DNA from: an uncultured Burkholderiales bacterium
Lineage (GTDB): Bacteria > Pseudomonadota > Gammaproteobacteria > Burkholderiales > Burkholderiaceae_C
DNA length: 64,000 nt
Direction: 5' to 3'
Assembly: GCA_903932865.1 (NCBI GenBank)
Contig: CAIZHQ010000023.1
Location: forward strand, 62,001 to 126,000
The translations under genes were made by a program, and so were the position numbers. Below, in pieces: positions 16,963-25,612 of this stretch; position 1 is the stretch's first letter; every line of letters begins with the position of its first letter. The notes beneath the pieces were generated by a model, which saw only the letters and a list, made by a program, of their open reading frames with translations, had not been told where the DNA came from and made no database searches.

Positions 16963-17931
16963 ATGTCCAACCACACCAACGCCTTCTGGGGAGGCCTCTT
17001 CTTTTCTTTGGCAGCCGGCATGATGTGGGGCCTGGTGTTTGTCGGCCCGTTGATGTTGCCCGAATACCCCGCCGCAATGCACACCTTTGGACGCTACCTG
17101 GCTTTTGGCCTGATCGCGCTGCCGCTCGCATTTGTAGACCGTGCTGAAATCAAACGCCTGTCCCGCGCCGACTGGCTGGACGCGTTCAAGTTGGCGGCCA
17201 TTGGCAACGTGCTGTATTACCTGTTTTTGGCCAGCGCTATCCAACGCGCAGGCGGGGCGCTGCCCACCATGATCATCGGCACGTTGCCGGTGGTGATTGC
17301 CGTCGCCGCCAACTTGCTGAACCACCAGCGCGATGGGCGTTTTCCGTGGCTCAAACTGGCCCCTCCTTTGGCGCTGATCTTGCTCGGCATCGCCTGCGTC
17401 AACCATGTGGAGTGGGCCGCCCTGCTGCAAAACCCGCAGGCCGACACGGGCCGCTACATCTCCGGGGCCGCGTTGGCCGTGGGTGCGGTGGTTTGCTGGA
17501 CCTGGTACCCCCTGAAAAATGCCGACTGGCTGCGTGGCCACCCCGACCGCAACCCACGTGTGTGGGCCACGGCGCAAGGGGTCGCCACCTTGCCTCTGGC
17601 CTTGCTGGGCTATGCCGCTTTCTGGCTTTGGGCCAGCGCCACGCACAATCCGCTGCCCATGCCGCTGGGGCCAAGGCCGCTGGAGTTTGTCGGCCTCATG
17701 GTGGCCATCGGCCTGTTCGCTTCTTGGCTGGGCACCCTGTGCTGGAACGCCGCCAGCCAACGACTGCCCACCGCCTTGGCGGGCCAACTGATCGTTTTCG
17801 AGACCTTGGCTGCTTTAGGCTACGCCTTCTGGCTGCGCGGCCAGTGGCCAGAATCCCTGACTCTGGCGGGCATTGCGCTGTTGGTGGCAGGGGTGATCGG
17901 TGGGGTCAGAGTCAAAGCCAAGCCCTCCTAG
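16963..17931 (+). CDS. DMT-superfamily (EamA) transporter
   Basis: 322 residues with ten predicted membrane helices in two EamA repeats. The first repeat begins at GGLFFSLAAGMMWGL, and the second is at about 155-315. The family exports or imports small metabolites such as amino acids or nucleobases; substrate cannot be inferred. It is 18 bases downstream of the TRIC-like gene on the same strand and ends 65 bases from the convergent ycaO-type gene. Confidence 0.87.
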   Translation: MSNHTNAFWGGLFFSLAAGMMWGLVFVGPLMLPEYPAAMHTFGRYLAFGLIALPLAFVDRAEIKRLSRADWLDAFKLAAIGNVLYYLFLASAIQRAGGALPTMIIGTLPVVIAVAANLLNHQRDGRFPWLKLAPPLALILLGIACVNHVEWAALLQNPQADTGRYISGAALAVGAVVCWTWYPLKNADWLRGHPDRNPRVWATAQGVATLPLALLGYAAFWLWASATHNPLPMPLGPRPLEFVGLMVAIGLFASWLGTLCWNAASQRLPTALAGQLIVFETLAALGYAFWLRGQWPESLTLAGIALLVAGVIGGVRVKAKPS

Positions 17932-17996
17932 GGACACCTGTGTTGGAGCCAAGCTCGGCGCTGTGGCACGGCTGGCAAATACCCCTCTTGGCGGAT

Positions 17997-20207
17997 TCAC
18001 GCCAAGGCCTGCTTCGCCGCCACCTTCGCCCGCGCCGTGTGCAGCTTTTTGTAGCTGTCGAGCAAGCGCTGGTGCCGCTCCAAGCCGTCCAGCTGCAGGC
18101 TGGTGGGCGTGAGGCCATGAAAGCGCACGCTGCCCTCCACCGAGCCGGTGGCCGCATCCATGCGCTCATCGCCAAACATGCGCCTAAAGTTCAGCTCGTA
18201 GTCTTCTAAATTCAAGTCCTCGTTCAGCTTCACCTCCAGCACCACGTTCAAAGCTTGGTAAAACAAGCGGCGCTCCACGGTGTTGTCGTTGTATTGAAGG
18301 AAAGCGCCCACCAGTTCGTGGGCCTCTTCCAGCTGCTGCAAAGCCAGGTGAATCAAGAGCTTGAGCTCCATCACCGTGAGCTGCCCCCACACTGTGTTGT
18401 CGTCAAACTCAATGCCGATCAGGGTGGCGATGTCGAGGTAATCGTCCAGCTCATTGTTCTCTAGACGCTCGAGCAAAGCCTCCAGAGCCTCGTGATCCAG
18501 ACGGTGCAGGTTGAGCACATCGGCGCGGAACAAGAGCGCTTTGTTGGTGTTGTCCCAAATCAGGTCATCCACCGGGTACACCTCGGAATAGCCCGGCACC
18601 AAGATGCGGCAGGCGATGGCGCCGAGTTGGTCGTGCACCGCCACATAGGCTTCTTTGCCCATGGCCCGCAAGATGCCCAGCAGCGTGGCGGACTCTTGGG
18701 CGGTGGCATCCTCGCCCTCCCCGGCAAAGTCCCATGCCACAAAGGCGTGGTCCGCTTGAGCGCTGAAAAAACGCCACGACACCACACCGCTGGAGTCGAT
18801 GAAGTGCTCCACAAAGTTGTTGGGCTCGGTCACCGCGTTGCTGATGAAGGTGGGCGCAGGCAGGTCGTTCAGGCCCTCAAAACTGCGGCCCTGCAGCAAC
18901 TCGGTCAGGCTGCGCTCCAGCGCCACCTCCATGCGCGGGTGTGCGCCAAACGAGGCGAACACACCCCCGGTGCGCGGGTTCATCAGGGTCACGCACATCA
19001 CCGGGTAGACACCACCGAGCGATGCGTCTTTGACCAGGACCGGGAACCCCTGCGCCTCCAAGGCCTCAATGCCTGCCACGATGCCAGGGTATTGGGCCAA
19101 CACCGCAGGCGGCACATCGGGCAAGGCCATTTCACTTTCAATGATCTCGCGCTTGACGGCGCGCTCAAAAATTTCCGACAGGCACTGCACCTGGGCTTCC
19201 ACCAGGGTGTTGCCCGCGCTCATGCCGTTGCTCACAAACAGGTTTTCCACCAAGTTGGAGGGGAAGTACACCACCGCACCGTCGGACTGGCGCACATAGG
19301 GCAGCGCACAAATGCCGCGCGAGGGGTTGCCCGAGTTGGTGTCGAACAGGTGCGAGGCACGCAGCTCGCCGTCGGGGTTGTAGATGCTCAAGCAGTGGGC
19401 GTCCAACAAGCCTTTGGGCAGCGCGTCCCGCTTGCCCGGTGGGAACCAACGCTCTTGTGGGTCGTGCACGAAGTCGGCTTGCGCGAGGTCCTCGCCAAAA
19501 AAAACGCCAGCGTAAAAGTGGTTGTTGTTCAGCCGCTCGATGTATTCGCCCAAGGCTGAGGCCAAGGCACTCTCTTTGCTGGAGCCTTTGCCGTTGGTGA
19601 AGCACATGGGCGAATGCGCGTCGCGGATGTGCAGCGACCAGACATTGGGCACCAGGTTGCGCCAGGAGGCGATCTCGATCTTGATGCCCAAGTTGGCCAA
19701 CACCGCCGTCATGTTGGCGATGGTCTGCTCCAGCGGCAAGTCCTTGCCCGCAATGCGCGTCTGCGTGGTTTGATCGGGCTTGAGCGTGAGCAAGGCCTGC
19801 GCGTCGGCGTCCAGGTTGTCCACCGCCTCAACGATGAAGGTGGGTCCCGCTTGAATCGCCTTTTTAACCGTGCATCGGTCAATCGACCGCAAGATGCCCT
19901 GGCGGTCTTTGTCGGACATGTCGGCCGGCAACTCCACCTGGATCTGGATGGTTTGCAGGTAGCGGTTGTCGGGGTCCACGATGTTGTTTTGCGAGAGGCG
20001 GATGTGCTCGGTGGAGATGCCGCGCGTCTCGCAGTACAGCTTCACAAAATAGGCCGCGCACAAAGCCGACGAGGCCAAAAAGTAATCGAACGGCCCCGGC
20101 GCCGAACCATCGCCCTTGTAGCGAATCGGCTGATCGGCCAGCACGGTGAAGTCGTCAAACTTGGCCTCCAGGCGCAGTTTGTCGAGAAAATTGACTTTGA
20201 TTTCCAT
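17997..20207 (-). CDS. OsmC-YcaO fusion protein
   Basis: 736 residues in three parts. Residues 1-140 form an OsmC/Ohr-like domain that keeps both redox cysteines (C50 in SALCAAYF and C112 in RCTVKKAI). Residues about 180-560 form a YcaO domain with the ATP-binding pattern KESALASALGEYIER (211-225) and a second glutamate motif, EAQVQCLSEIFER (337-349). The remainder is helical and TPR-like, as in E. coli YcaO, and there is no PxPxP end. YcaO enzymes activate peptide amide oxygens with ATP; E. coli YcaO aids RimO-dependent methylthiolation of ribosomal protein S12. OsmC enzymes reduce peroxides. I chose MEIKVNF at 20207; the upstream open extension has no family match. Confidence 0.9.
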   Translation of the reverse strand: MEIKVNFLDKLRLEAKFDDFTVLADQPIRYKGDGSAPGPFDYFLASSALCAAYFVKLYCETRGISTEHIRLSQNNIVDPDNRYLQTIQIQVELPADMSDKDRQGILRSIDRCTVKKAIQAGPTFIVEAVDNLDADAQALLTLKPDQTTQTRIAGKDLPLEQTIANMTAVLANLGIKIEIASWRNLVPNVWSLHIRDAHSPMCFTNGKGSSKESALASALGEYIERLNNNHFYAGVFFGEDLAQADFVHDPQERWFPPGKRDALPKGLLDAHCLSIYNPDGELRASHLFDTNSGNPSRGICALPYVRQSDGAVVYFPSNLVENLFVSNGMSAGNTLVEAQVQCLSEIFERAVKREIIESEMALPDVPPAVLAQYPGIVAGIEALEAQGFPVLVKDASLGGVYPVMCVTLMNPRTGGVFASFGAHPRMEVALERSLTELLQGRSFEGLNDLPAPTFISNAVTEPNNFVEHFIDSSGVVSWRFFSAQADHAFVAWDFAGEGEDATAQESATLLGILRAMGKEAYVAVHDQLGAIACRILVPGYSEVYPVDDLIWDNTNKALLFRADVLNLHRLDHEALEALLERLENNELDDYLDIATLIGIEFDDNTVWGQLTVMELKLLIHLALQQLEEAHELVGAFLQYNDNTVERRLFYQALNVVLEVKLNEDLNLEDYELNFRRMFGDERMDAATGSVEGSVRFHGLTPTSLQLDGLERHQRLLDSYKKLHTARAKVAAKQALA

Positions 20208-20311
20208 GCAGCAGTTCCAAAAAAATTCGCCCACGGTGGTGCGACTGGTGAATGTCATTGAACGGCCAAGGCCGCAGACAAAGAGCGGGCGCGTTCGAAG
20301 ACGCAAAGGCC

Positions 20312-20998
20312 TTAACCCCAGAGTTTTTTGACCCGAGCGTCCCGTCCACAACTCAATCGGTAGTAGTTGTAACGCAGTTCGTTCTTCTTGTAGTAATCCT
20401 GGTGGTAGTCCTCGGCCAGATGAAACGCAGAGGCTGGAGCCAGTTCCGTGTGAATGATGGGAAAACGGCCGCTGCGGATCAGGGCGTCACGGCTGGCCAC
20501 GGCGATGGTGCGTTCCGTTTCATTTTGCCAATAGATGCCGCTGCGGTAATGGGCGCCCACGTCACAAAACTGCTGGTCTTTGACGGTCGGGTCGATGTGC
20601 CGCCAAAAGTAGTCAACCAACTGCGCGTAACTCACTTGGCCGGGGTCGTACAGCACCCTCACCGCCTCGGTATGGCCCGTGTTCCCGGCACTGACTTGCG
20701 CGTAAGTGGGATTGGGCGTTTTGCCTGCGGTGTAGCCCGAATCAACGGCCACCACACCGGTCATTTTTTCGAAGTCTGCCTCGATGCACCAGAAACAGCC
20801 ACCGGCAAACAAGGCGTAAGCCATGGGCTTGCCGTTGACCACGGGTGCAGCCTCCACCACGGTGGGCGTGGCCAAGGCAGCAGGTTCTTGACCCGAGCTG
20901 GACGTGAGGCTGGGCGAGCAAGCGGCCAACAAAAGCGCGACTGCGGTCAGCGCCATGGCGAACCAACGCTGGGGCCTCAACACGGCTGGCTTGTTCAT
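20312..20998 (-). CDS. msrA: Peptide-methionine (S)-S-oxide reductase, lipoprotein form
   Basis: 228 residues. The N-terminal signal peptide ends in a lipobox (LLLAACSPS), so the enzyme should be tethered in the envelope. The catalytic motif GGCFWCIEADFE and the later GYTAGKTPNPTY and GHTEAVRVLYDP are classical MsrA. The enzyme reduces the S-diastereomer of methionine sulfoxide. The ATG at 20998 has GAGG eight bases upstream. An alternative ATG at 21004 overlaps the msrB stop as ATGA, so coupling to msrB is likely with either start. Confidence 0.93.
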   Translation of the reverse strand: MNKPAVLRPQRWFAMALTAVALLLAACSPSLTSSSGQEPAALATPTVVEAAPVVNGKPMAYALFAGGCFWCIEADFEKMTGVVAVDSGYTAGKTPNPTYAQVSAGNTGHTEAVRVLYDPGQVSYAQLVDYFWRHIDPTVKDQQFCDVGAHYRSGIYWQNETERTIAVASRDALIRSGRFPIIHTELAPASAFHLAEDYHQDYYKKNELRYNYYRLSCGRDARVKKLWG

Positions 20999-21000
20999 GG

Positions 21001-21495
21001 TCATGTCCTCAAAGCGGGAAGTGCTTGGCCTTCTGGCACAAACGCCAAGGCCACACCGTTGTTGCAAAAGCGCTTGCCCGTGGGCTTGGGTCCGTCATCA
21101 AACACATGACCGTGGTGCCCGCCACAGCGCGCGCAGTGGTATTCGGTGCGCGGGTAGATGAGCTTGAAATCGGTGGTGGTGCCCAACGCATTGGGCAAGC
21201 CTTGGAAAAAACTGGGCCAACCTGTGCCGCTCTCGTATTTGTGTGCCGCACTGAACAAGGGCAAGTTGCAAGCCACACACACAAAGGTGCCAGGACGCTT
21301 CTCGGCATTGAGCGGGCTGCTGCCCGGGCGCTCAGTGCCGTGCTCAAACAGCACCTCGTATGCACTCGGCGAGACCAACTTGCGCCACTCGGCTTTGGTT
21401 TTCTTCAGTGGAAATGCGGGCGCTGCCGCGCTCATGGGCACTGTGGCGCTGGCCAGCCAGACCCCAAAAAATTGGAACATGTTGCGTCGCTTCAT
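21001..21495 (-). CDS. msrB: Peptide-methionine (R)-S-oxide reductase, exported
   Basis: 164 residues. MKRRNMFQFFG followed by a hydrophobic alanine-rich stretch looks like a Tat or Sec signal. The SelR fold has two zinc-binding CxxC pairs (CVAC and CARC), the motif YESGTGWPSF and the active cysteine in RFCNNGVAL. It reduces the R-diastereomer of methionine sulfoxide. Together with the adjoining lipoprotein MsrA it makes an envelope repair pair covering both stereoisomers. The start at 21495 is chosen for the signal peptide. Confidence 0.93.
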   Translation of the reverse strand: MKRRNMFQFFGVWLASATVPMSAAAPAFPLKKTKAEWRKLVSPSAYEVLFEHGTERPGSSPLNAEKRPGTFVCVACNLPLFSAAHKYESGTGWPSFFQGLPNALGTTTDFKLIYPRTEYHCARCGGHHGHVFDDGPKPTGKRFCNNGVALAFVPEGQALPALRT

Positions 21496-21666
21496 GGGAA
21501 TACCTTGTGGGTGGATGAAACACGGGTCTTCATGACACGATTCGTGCAGGAATGGCGAAAAGTTACAGCGCCGTCCGCATGGAAGGCTTGATTGTCCTGT
21601 TTTTAACGCTGCAAGCGCTGATGCCTGAACGCGGCGAATGGCCGCCCCCATTAAATGCAAACCTGT

Positions 21667-22551
21667 TCATGGCATGGTCATGCACACCTTCATGAAGGCA
21701 TCCACGGCCGGGGTATGTGTACGGGACACCGAAGTCATCAGGCAAATGGTTCGGAATGCAGACAGGCTGTCAATGGGGCGAAAAGTCAGGTGATCCAAGT
21801 CAAAGCATTCCAGTAAGGTTTTTGACAGCACGCCGATAGCCAAGCCTTCGCGGATCAAACCCAACATGGTGCCCACTTGTGCCACCTCGTAGGCAGGCTC
21901 CAAGAGAAACCCCAATCGTCGAAATTCTGTATCAATGGTTTGCCTGAGATGACCAGTGGAGTTCACCACCACCAAGGGATAGGGCTTCAGATCGGCCCAT
22001 GAAAGCAGCTGCTTTTCAGTCAAGACATGATCCTGCGGCAACACCGCACCCAAGGCCTCCTCGAACAGCGCTGTTTGATGAAACTCGCGCCCCTCTGCAT
22101 AGGCTGGCGTCAAGGCCACATCGACCGTGCCTATGCGCAACATGTCCAGACACTGGTCGGAAAGGACATCCACCAATTGCACGTCAATGTCAGGGTGGCG
22201 GTGAAGGAATGCGGCAATGGCTCGCGGCGCATAGCCGGCGGCCAAGGAAGGCACCGCCGCAATCATGAGCTTGCCACGCTCGCCTGAGATGAATTCCCGA
22301 ATGCGAACCTGTGAATGCTGCATGCTCTCATCGAGCGTTGTGGCCAGCGCATAAAACTCCTGCCCCACCACCGTGAGTTTGACTTTGCGTGTATGACGAT
22401 CAAACAACTGAGCCCCCAGCAGACTTTCCAGTTTTTTGATACTCGAACTGAGCGCGGGCTGCGAGATGTGGCAGTCCCTGGCCGCCTGACTGAAACTCAA
22501 AGTCCGGGCCAGCGCCAGAAACACCTCGACTTGTCGAAAAGTTATATTCAT
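21667..22551 (-). CDS. LysR-type regulator of the adjacent catabolic cluster
   Basis: 294 residues. The winged-helix N-terminus (ITFRQVEVFLALARTLSFSQAARDCHISQPALSSSIKKLE in family layout, helix-turn-helix at about residues 18-40) is followed by a LysR effector domain. It starts at 22551 with AGGAA upstream and is divergent from the dioxygenase gene across about 90 AT-rich bases. This is the usual arrangement for a LysR protein that activates the neighbouring operon in response to its substrate and represses itself. The inducer is unknown. Confidence 0.9.
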   Translation of the reverse strand: MNITFRQVEVFLALARTLSFSQAARDCHISQPALSSSIKKLESLLGAQLFDRHTRKVKLTVVGQEFYALATTLDESMQHSQVRIREFISGERGKLMIAAVPSLAAGYAPRAIAAFLHRHPDIDVQLVDVLSDQCLDMLRIGTVDVALTPAYAEGREFHQTALFEEALGAVLPQDHVLTEKQLLSWADLKPYPLVVVNSTGHLRQTIDTEFRRLGFLLEPAYEVAQVGTMLGLIREGLAIGVLSKTLLECFDLDHLTFRPIDSLSAFRTICLMTSVSRTHTPAVDAFMKVCMTMP

Positions 22552-22581
22552 TTTTCCTATAAATTCATCAAAAAAACAAAA

Positions 22582-22610
22582 TTGACTTATAAATATAACT
22601 CCCTTACGCT
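22582..22610 (+). promoter_or_regulatory. Candidate promoter of the TauD-Bug-enolase-SDR operon
   Basis: TTGACT (22582-22587), then 17 bases, then TACGCT (22605-22610): a good -35 with a poor -10, as expected for an activator-dependent promoter. The spacer contains TTATAAATATAA, a near-palindrome that could be a LysR contact site. The implied start near 22617 leaves a short leader containing AAGGA at 22629-22633. Confidence 0.5.
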
Positions 22611-22640
22611 TGATTTCTGTCAAACATGAAGGACCCCAAG

Positions 22641-23513
22641 ATGCAAGCCGTGGAAAACGTTGACACCTTGAAGGTGATTGCCTCCCATAAAGCACTTGGC
22701 GCAGACATTGCTGGCATCGACTTGTCAAAGCCCTTGAGTGCGCACCAGGTCGACACCATACGTCGGGCTTGGCAAGAGCACTTGGTTCTTCGGTTCAGAA
22801 ATCAGGCGCATGTAAGCTTTGAGCAACAAATCGCCTTTTCCAAACATTTTGGTCCTTTGGACAAACGACCCACCGTCAGCCACGGCATGAGCAAGACGCA
22901 TGACGAATTACCGCCAGAAATTGCCGTGATTTCAAACGTGAAAGTTGGCGGTGTCCCGGTCGGTGCACTCGGGGATGGCGAAGCTGTTTGGCATGCCGAC
23001 ATGACCTACAACGAATTCCCCCCCAAAGGCGCGTGCCTGTTCAGCAAGGAAGTGCCCCCATCGGGTGGAGACACCCACTTTGCCAACATGTACATGGCCT
23101 ACGACAGCTTGTCCGATGAACTCAAGCAGCGCATTCAATTTCTGAGCTGTGTGCACGATGCCAGTCGCAACAGTGCCGGTGAGTTGCGACTGGGATTTTC
23201 CGACAACACCGACCCCACACAAACGGTAGGCGCCGTTCACCCCCTGGTGACCACTCATCCGCAATCCGGCAAAAAAGCCTTGATGTTGGGGCGTCGCCGC
23301 AATGCTTACATCAAAGGCCTCGCACTGCAGGAAAGCGAGACCTTGCTGGATGCACTGTGGGCTCACGCGACTCAGGATCGTTTCACTTGGACCCAGGTTT
23401 GGACAGTTGGCGACGTCATGATGTGGGACAACACTTGTACTTTGCACAAACGGGATGCTTTCGACCCCCATTCACGCCGGCTCATGTACCGCACGCAAAT
23501 CGCATCTCGCTAA
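22641..23513 (+). CDS. TauD/TfdA-family Fe(II)/2-oxoglutarate dioxygenase
   Basis: 290 residues, normal for the family. The iron ligands are H118 and D120 (VWHADMTY) and H269 (TCTLHKRDAF), and R280 in HSRRLMYR is placed to bind 2-oxoglutarate. These enzymes hydroxylate taurine, 2,4-D, carnitine-type and other small acids, often splitting off a group. The start at 22641 has AAGGA seven bases upstream; an in-frame ATG at 22626 lacks a ribosome site and lies almost at the predicted RNA start. It is the first gene of a four-gene cluster whose substrate I cannot name. Confidence 0.9.
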   Translation: MQAVENVDTLKVIASHKALGADIAGIDLSKPLSAHQVDTIRRAWQEHLVLRFRNQAHVSFEQQIAFSKHFGPLDKRPTVSHGMSKTHDELPPEIAVISNVKVGGVPVGALGDGEAVWHADMTYNEFPPKGACLFSKEVPPSGGDTHFANMYMAYDSLSDELKQRIQFLSCVHDASRNSAGELRLGFSDNTDPTQTVGAVHPLVTTHPQSGKKALMLGRRRNAYIKGLALQESETLLDALWAHATQDRFTWTQVWTVGDVMMWDNTCTLHKRDAFDPHSRRLMYRTQIASR

Positions 23514-23572
23514 ATCACGCCCCTTCCGACAACACCCTCTGTTCAGACTCACAACGATTAGGAGACAAACAC

Positions 23573-24517
23573 ATGCTTCACCGCACAAGACGTCACATAT
23601 TGGCACTGGGCTTACTGGCGGGTTTGTCCGCCCCCAGCTGGAGCCAGCAGCAGCCCATCCTGCGCATCGTGCACGGCTCCGGTGCAGGGGCTCCGCAAGA
23701 TGTGATGCTGCGCATACTGGCCGATGAAATCAGCAAAGCCTCGGGACGCAGCGTGATTGTGGAGCCCAAGCCAGGCGCCTCGGGTCAATTGGCCATGTCT
23801 TTCTTGAAACAAGCGCCTGCCGATGGCCTTACCATGCTGGCCGATGGAACAGGCATCACCTCCATACTGCAGTTGCCAGGCCGTCTTCATGAATGGACCG
23901 ATTTCGAACCTTTGTACCGGGTTCAGCTCGACCCCTTTGCCCTGTATGCGCTGCCCCAGAGATTCAAAGACTTCGGTGCCTTTGCCGAAGAAATGCGCGT
24001 CAAGAAAGACCATGTTCGGATTGGCGGGTATGCCATCGGTGGTCCGTTTCAGATGGTCATGATGCAATTGAGCCGCAGGGTCGATGGCGATTTCAGCTGG
24101 ATCCCGTACGACAGTGGCGGCAAAGCCATTGCCGCTGTCATTGGAGAACAGATCGAAGGCGCTGTCAGCAACGTCAGTGTGGCGGGCACCTTTACGCCTC
24201 GTACCAAGATTCTGGCCCAGACTGGCGAAGCTCGGTTGGCCCAATTGCCCGATGTGCCCACGCTCAAAGAATTGGGCATTGACATCGTCAAGTACCACTG
24301 GCGCGGGTTGTTCATCAAGAAAGGCACGCCCGAGGCCTTGATCGAACGCAACTACGCCATGATCAAAGCGGGGGTTGCTTCGGCACGGTTTCAAAAATAC
24401 CTCAAAGATTCGGGCACGATTGAAGGCACCATCAGCCGTACTGCAATGGCCGACATGCTCACCGAGCAGGCACGCAACGACACACAGTTGCTCAAGCAAC
24501 TCAAGATGATTCCATGA
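23573..24517 (+). CDS. Bug-family (TctC-like) periplasmic substrate-binding protein
   Basis: 314 residues. A signal peptide (RTRRHILALGLLAGLSAPSWSQ) is followed by a tripartite tricarboxylate receptor domain with the typical VEPKPGASGQLAM near residue 62 and ADGLTML soon after. Bug proteins bind carboxylated organic solutes and are greatly expanded in Burkholderiales. A strong AGGAG precedes the ATG. The membrane partners TctA/TctB are not in the window, so it may work with a distant transporter. It sits between the dioxygenase and the enolase-superfamily gene. Confidence 0.92.
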   Translation: MLHRTRRHILALGLLAGLSAPSWSQQQPILRIVHGSGAGAPQDVMLRILADEISKASGRSVIVEPKPGASGQLAMSFLKQAPADGLTMLADGTGITSILQLPGRLHEWTDFEPLYRVQLDPFALYALPQRFKDFGAFAEEMRVKKDHVRIGGYAIGGPFQMVMMQLSRRVDGDFSWIPYDSGGKAIAAVIGEQIEGAVSNVSVAGTFTPRTKILAQTGEARLAQLPDVPTLKELGIDIVKYHWRGLFIKKGTPEALIERNYAMIKAGVASARFQKYLKDSGTIEGTISRTAMADMLTEQARNDTQLLKQLKMIP

Positions 24518-24526
24518 AAGTTCTTC

Positions 24527-25612
24527 TTGTCCAGAATTGAAAAAATCCAGCTGCATGACTTGCGCATGCCTTTCAAAGAGCCCTATCCAAGCGCGATTGC
24601 CACACTCACCGCTTTGGAAACCCTGCTGGTGATCGTGACCACAGATGACGGCGCCATTGGCTTTGGCGAAGCAGCCATTGTGGAAGGCTATACCCATGAG
24701 ACACGACAAGGTGGGTGGGACTTTTGCCTGCATTACGCCAAGCAAGCAATCGGCTTGGATTGTCACGAAGCCATGGCACTTTGGCTTGAACATCGCAGCT
24801 TGCATTCACACGCCGTGGCGGCGCTGGTCAGTGCTGTCGAAATGGCAATGTCCCACCCTCTGCTGGGACCGCATAGCGAAACAGCCTCTGTGCCCATGCT
24901 CGCCCCCGTCAACGCCAAAAACAAAAGCCAAATCCACGACGAAGTGGATCGACTTTTGGCGGCAGGATTCAAGACTTTGAAGGTCAAAGTCGGCTTTGAT
25001 GTGGCGAGCGATTTGGAGCGTCTGGCTTGGATACAGGCGCACGTCAACGGCCGTGCCACCCTAAGGCTCGATGGCAACCAAGGCTATCAATTTGAGCAAG
25101 CCGTTGAATTTGTTCAGTGCATGTCACCTCAGTTCATTGAACTCTTTGAACAACCCTGCAAGGACACAGATTGGGAGGCCGCGGCCCAAGTGGCCCGCAT
25201 CAGTCCAGTGCCCATGATGCTGGACGAATCCATCTTCGAACCGCAGGACATTGAAAAAGCCGCTCAACTGCAAGCGGCCCGATACATCAAGCTCAAACTC
25301 GTGAAATCGGGTGGCATCACTCCACTGATGGCCGATCTGCAAAGCATCACCCAGCATGGCATGCAACGGGTGCTTGGCAACGGGGTGGCCTCTGAAATTG
25401 GTTGCTGGATGGAAGCCTGTGTTGCCCGTTCCACCATTGTCAATGCAGGTGAGTTCAATGGTTTTCTCAAGCCAAGGGACCATATTTTCCAAACGCCCCT
25501 GTGTTTCGCGGACGGCTGCATTGTTCTCCCCGCAGGCTACTGGCCTGCACTGGACATGTCTGCGATTGAACATCTCTCTGTTCAGCAAACACTCATCTAT
25601 TCAGAGGTTTGA
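24527..25612 (+). CDS. Mandelate racemase/muconate lactonizing enzyme-like protein (enolase superfamily)
   Basis: 361 residues. The capping domain (1-125) precedes a TIM barrel with K152-x-K154 (LKVKVG), metal ligands D182 (LDGN), E208 (LFEQ) and D233 (MLDES), and a second lysine face at K257/K260 (IKLKLVKSGG). This is the MLE/dipeptide-epimerase-type active site, which abstracts a proton alpha to a carboxylate. The start must be TTG at 24527: the upstream gene's TGA is in the same frame 9 bases before it, and the next ATG would delete the first beta strand. The actual reaction is unknown. Confidence 0.88.
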   Translation: MSRIEKIQLHDLRMPFKEPYPSAIATLTALETLLVIVTTDDGAIGFGEAAIVEGYTHETRQGGWDFCLHYAKQAIGLDCHEAMALWLEHRSLHSHAVAALVSAVEMAMSHPLLGPHSETASVPMLAPVNAKNKSQIHDEVDRLLAAGFKTLKVKVGFDVASDLERLAWIQAHVNGRATLRLDGNQGYQFEQAVEFVQCMSPQFIELFEQPCKDTDWEAAAQVARISPVPMMLDESIFEPQDIEKAAQLQAARYIKLKLVKSGGITPLMADLQSITQHGMQRVLGNGVASEIGCWMEACVARSTIVNAGEFNGFLKPRDHIFQTPLCFADGCIVLPAGYWPALDMSAIEHLSVQQTLIYSEV

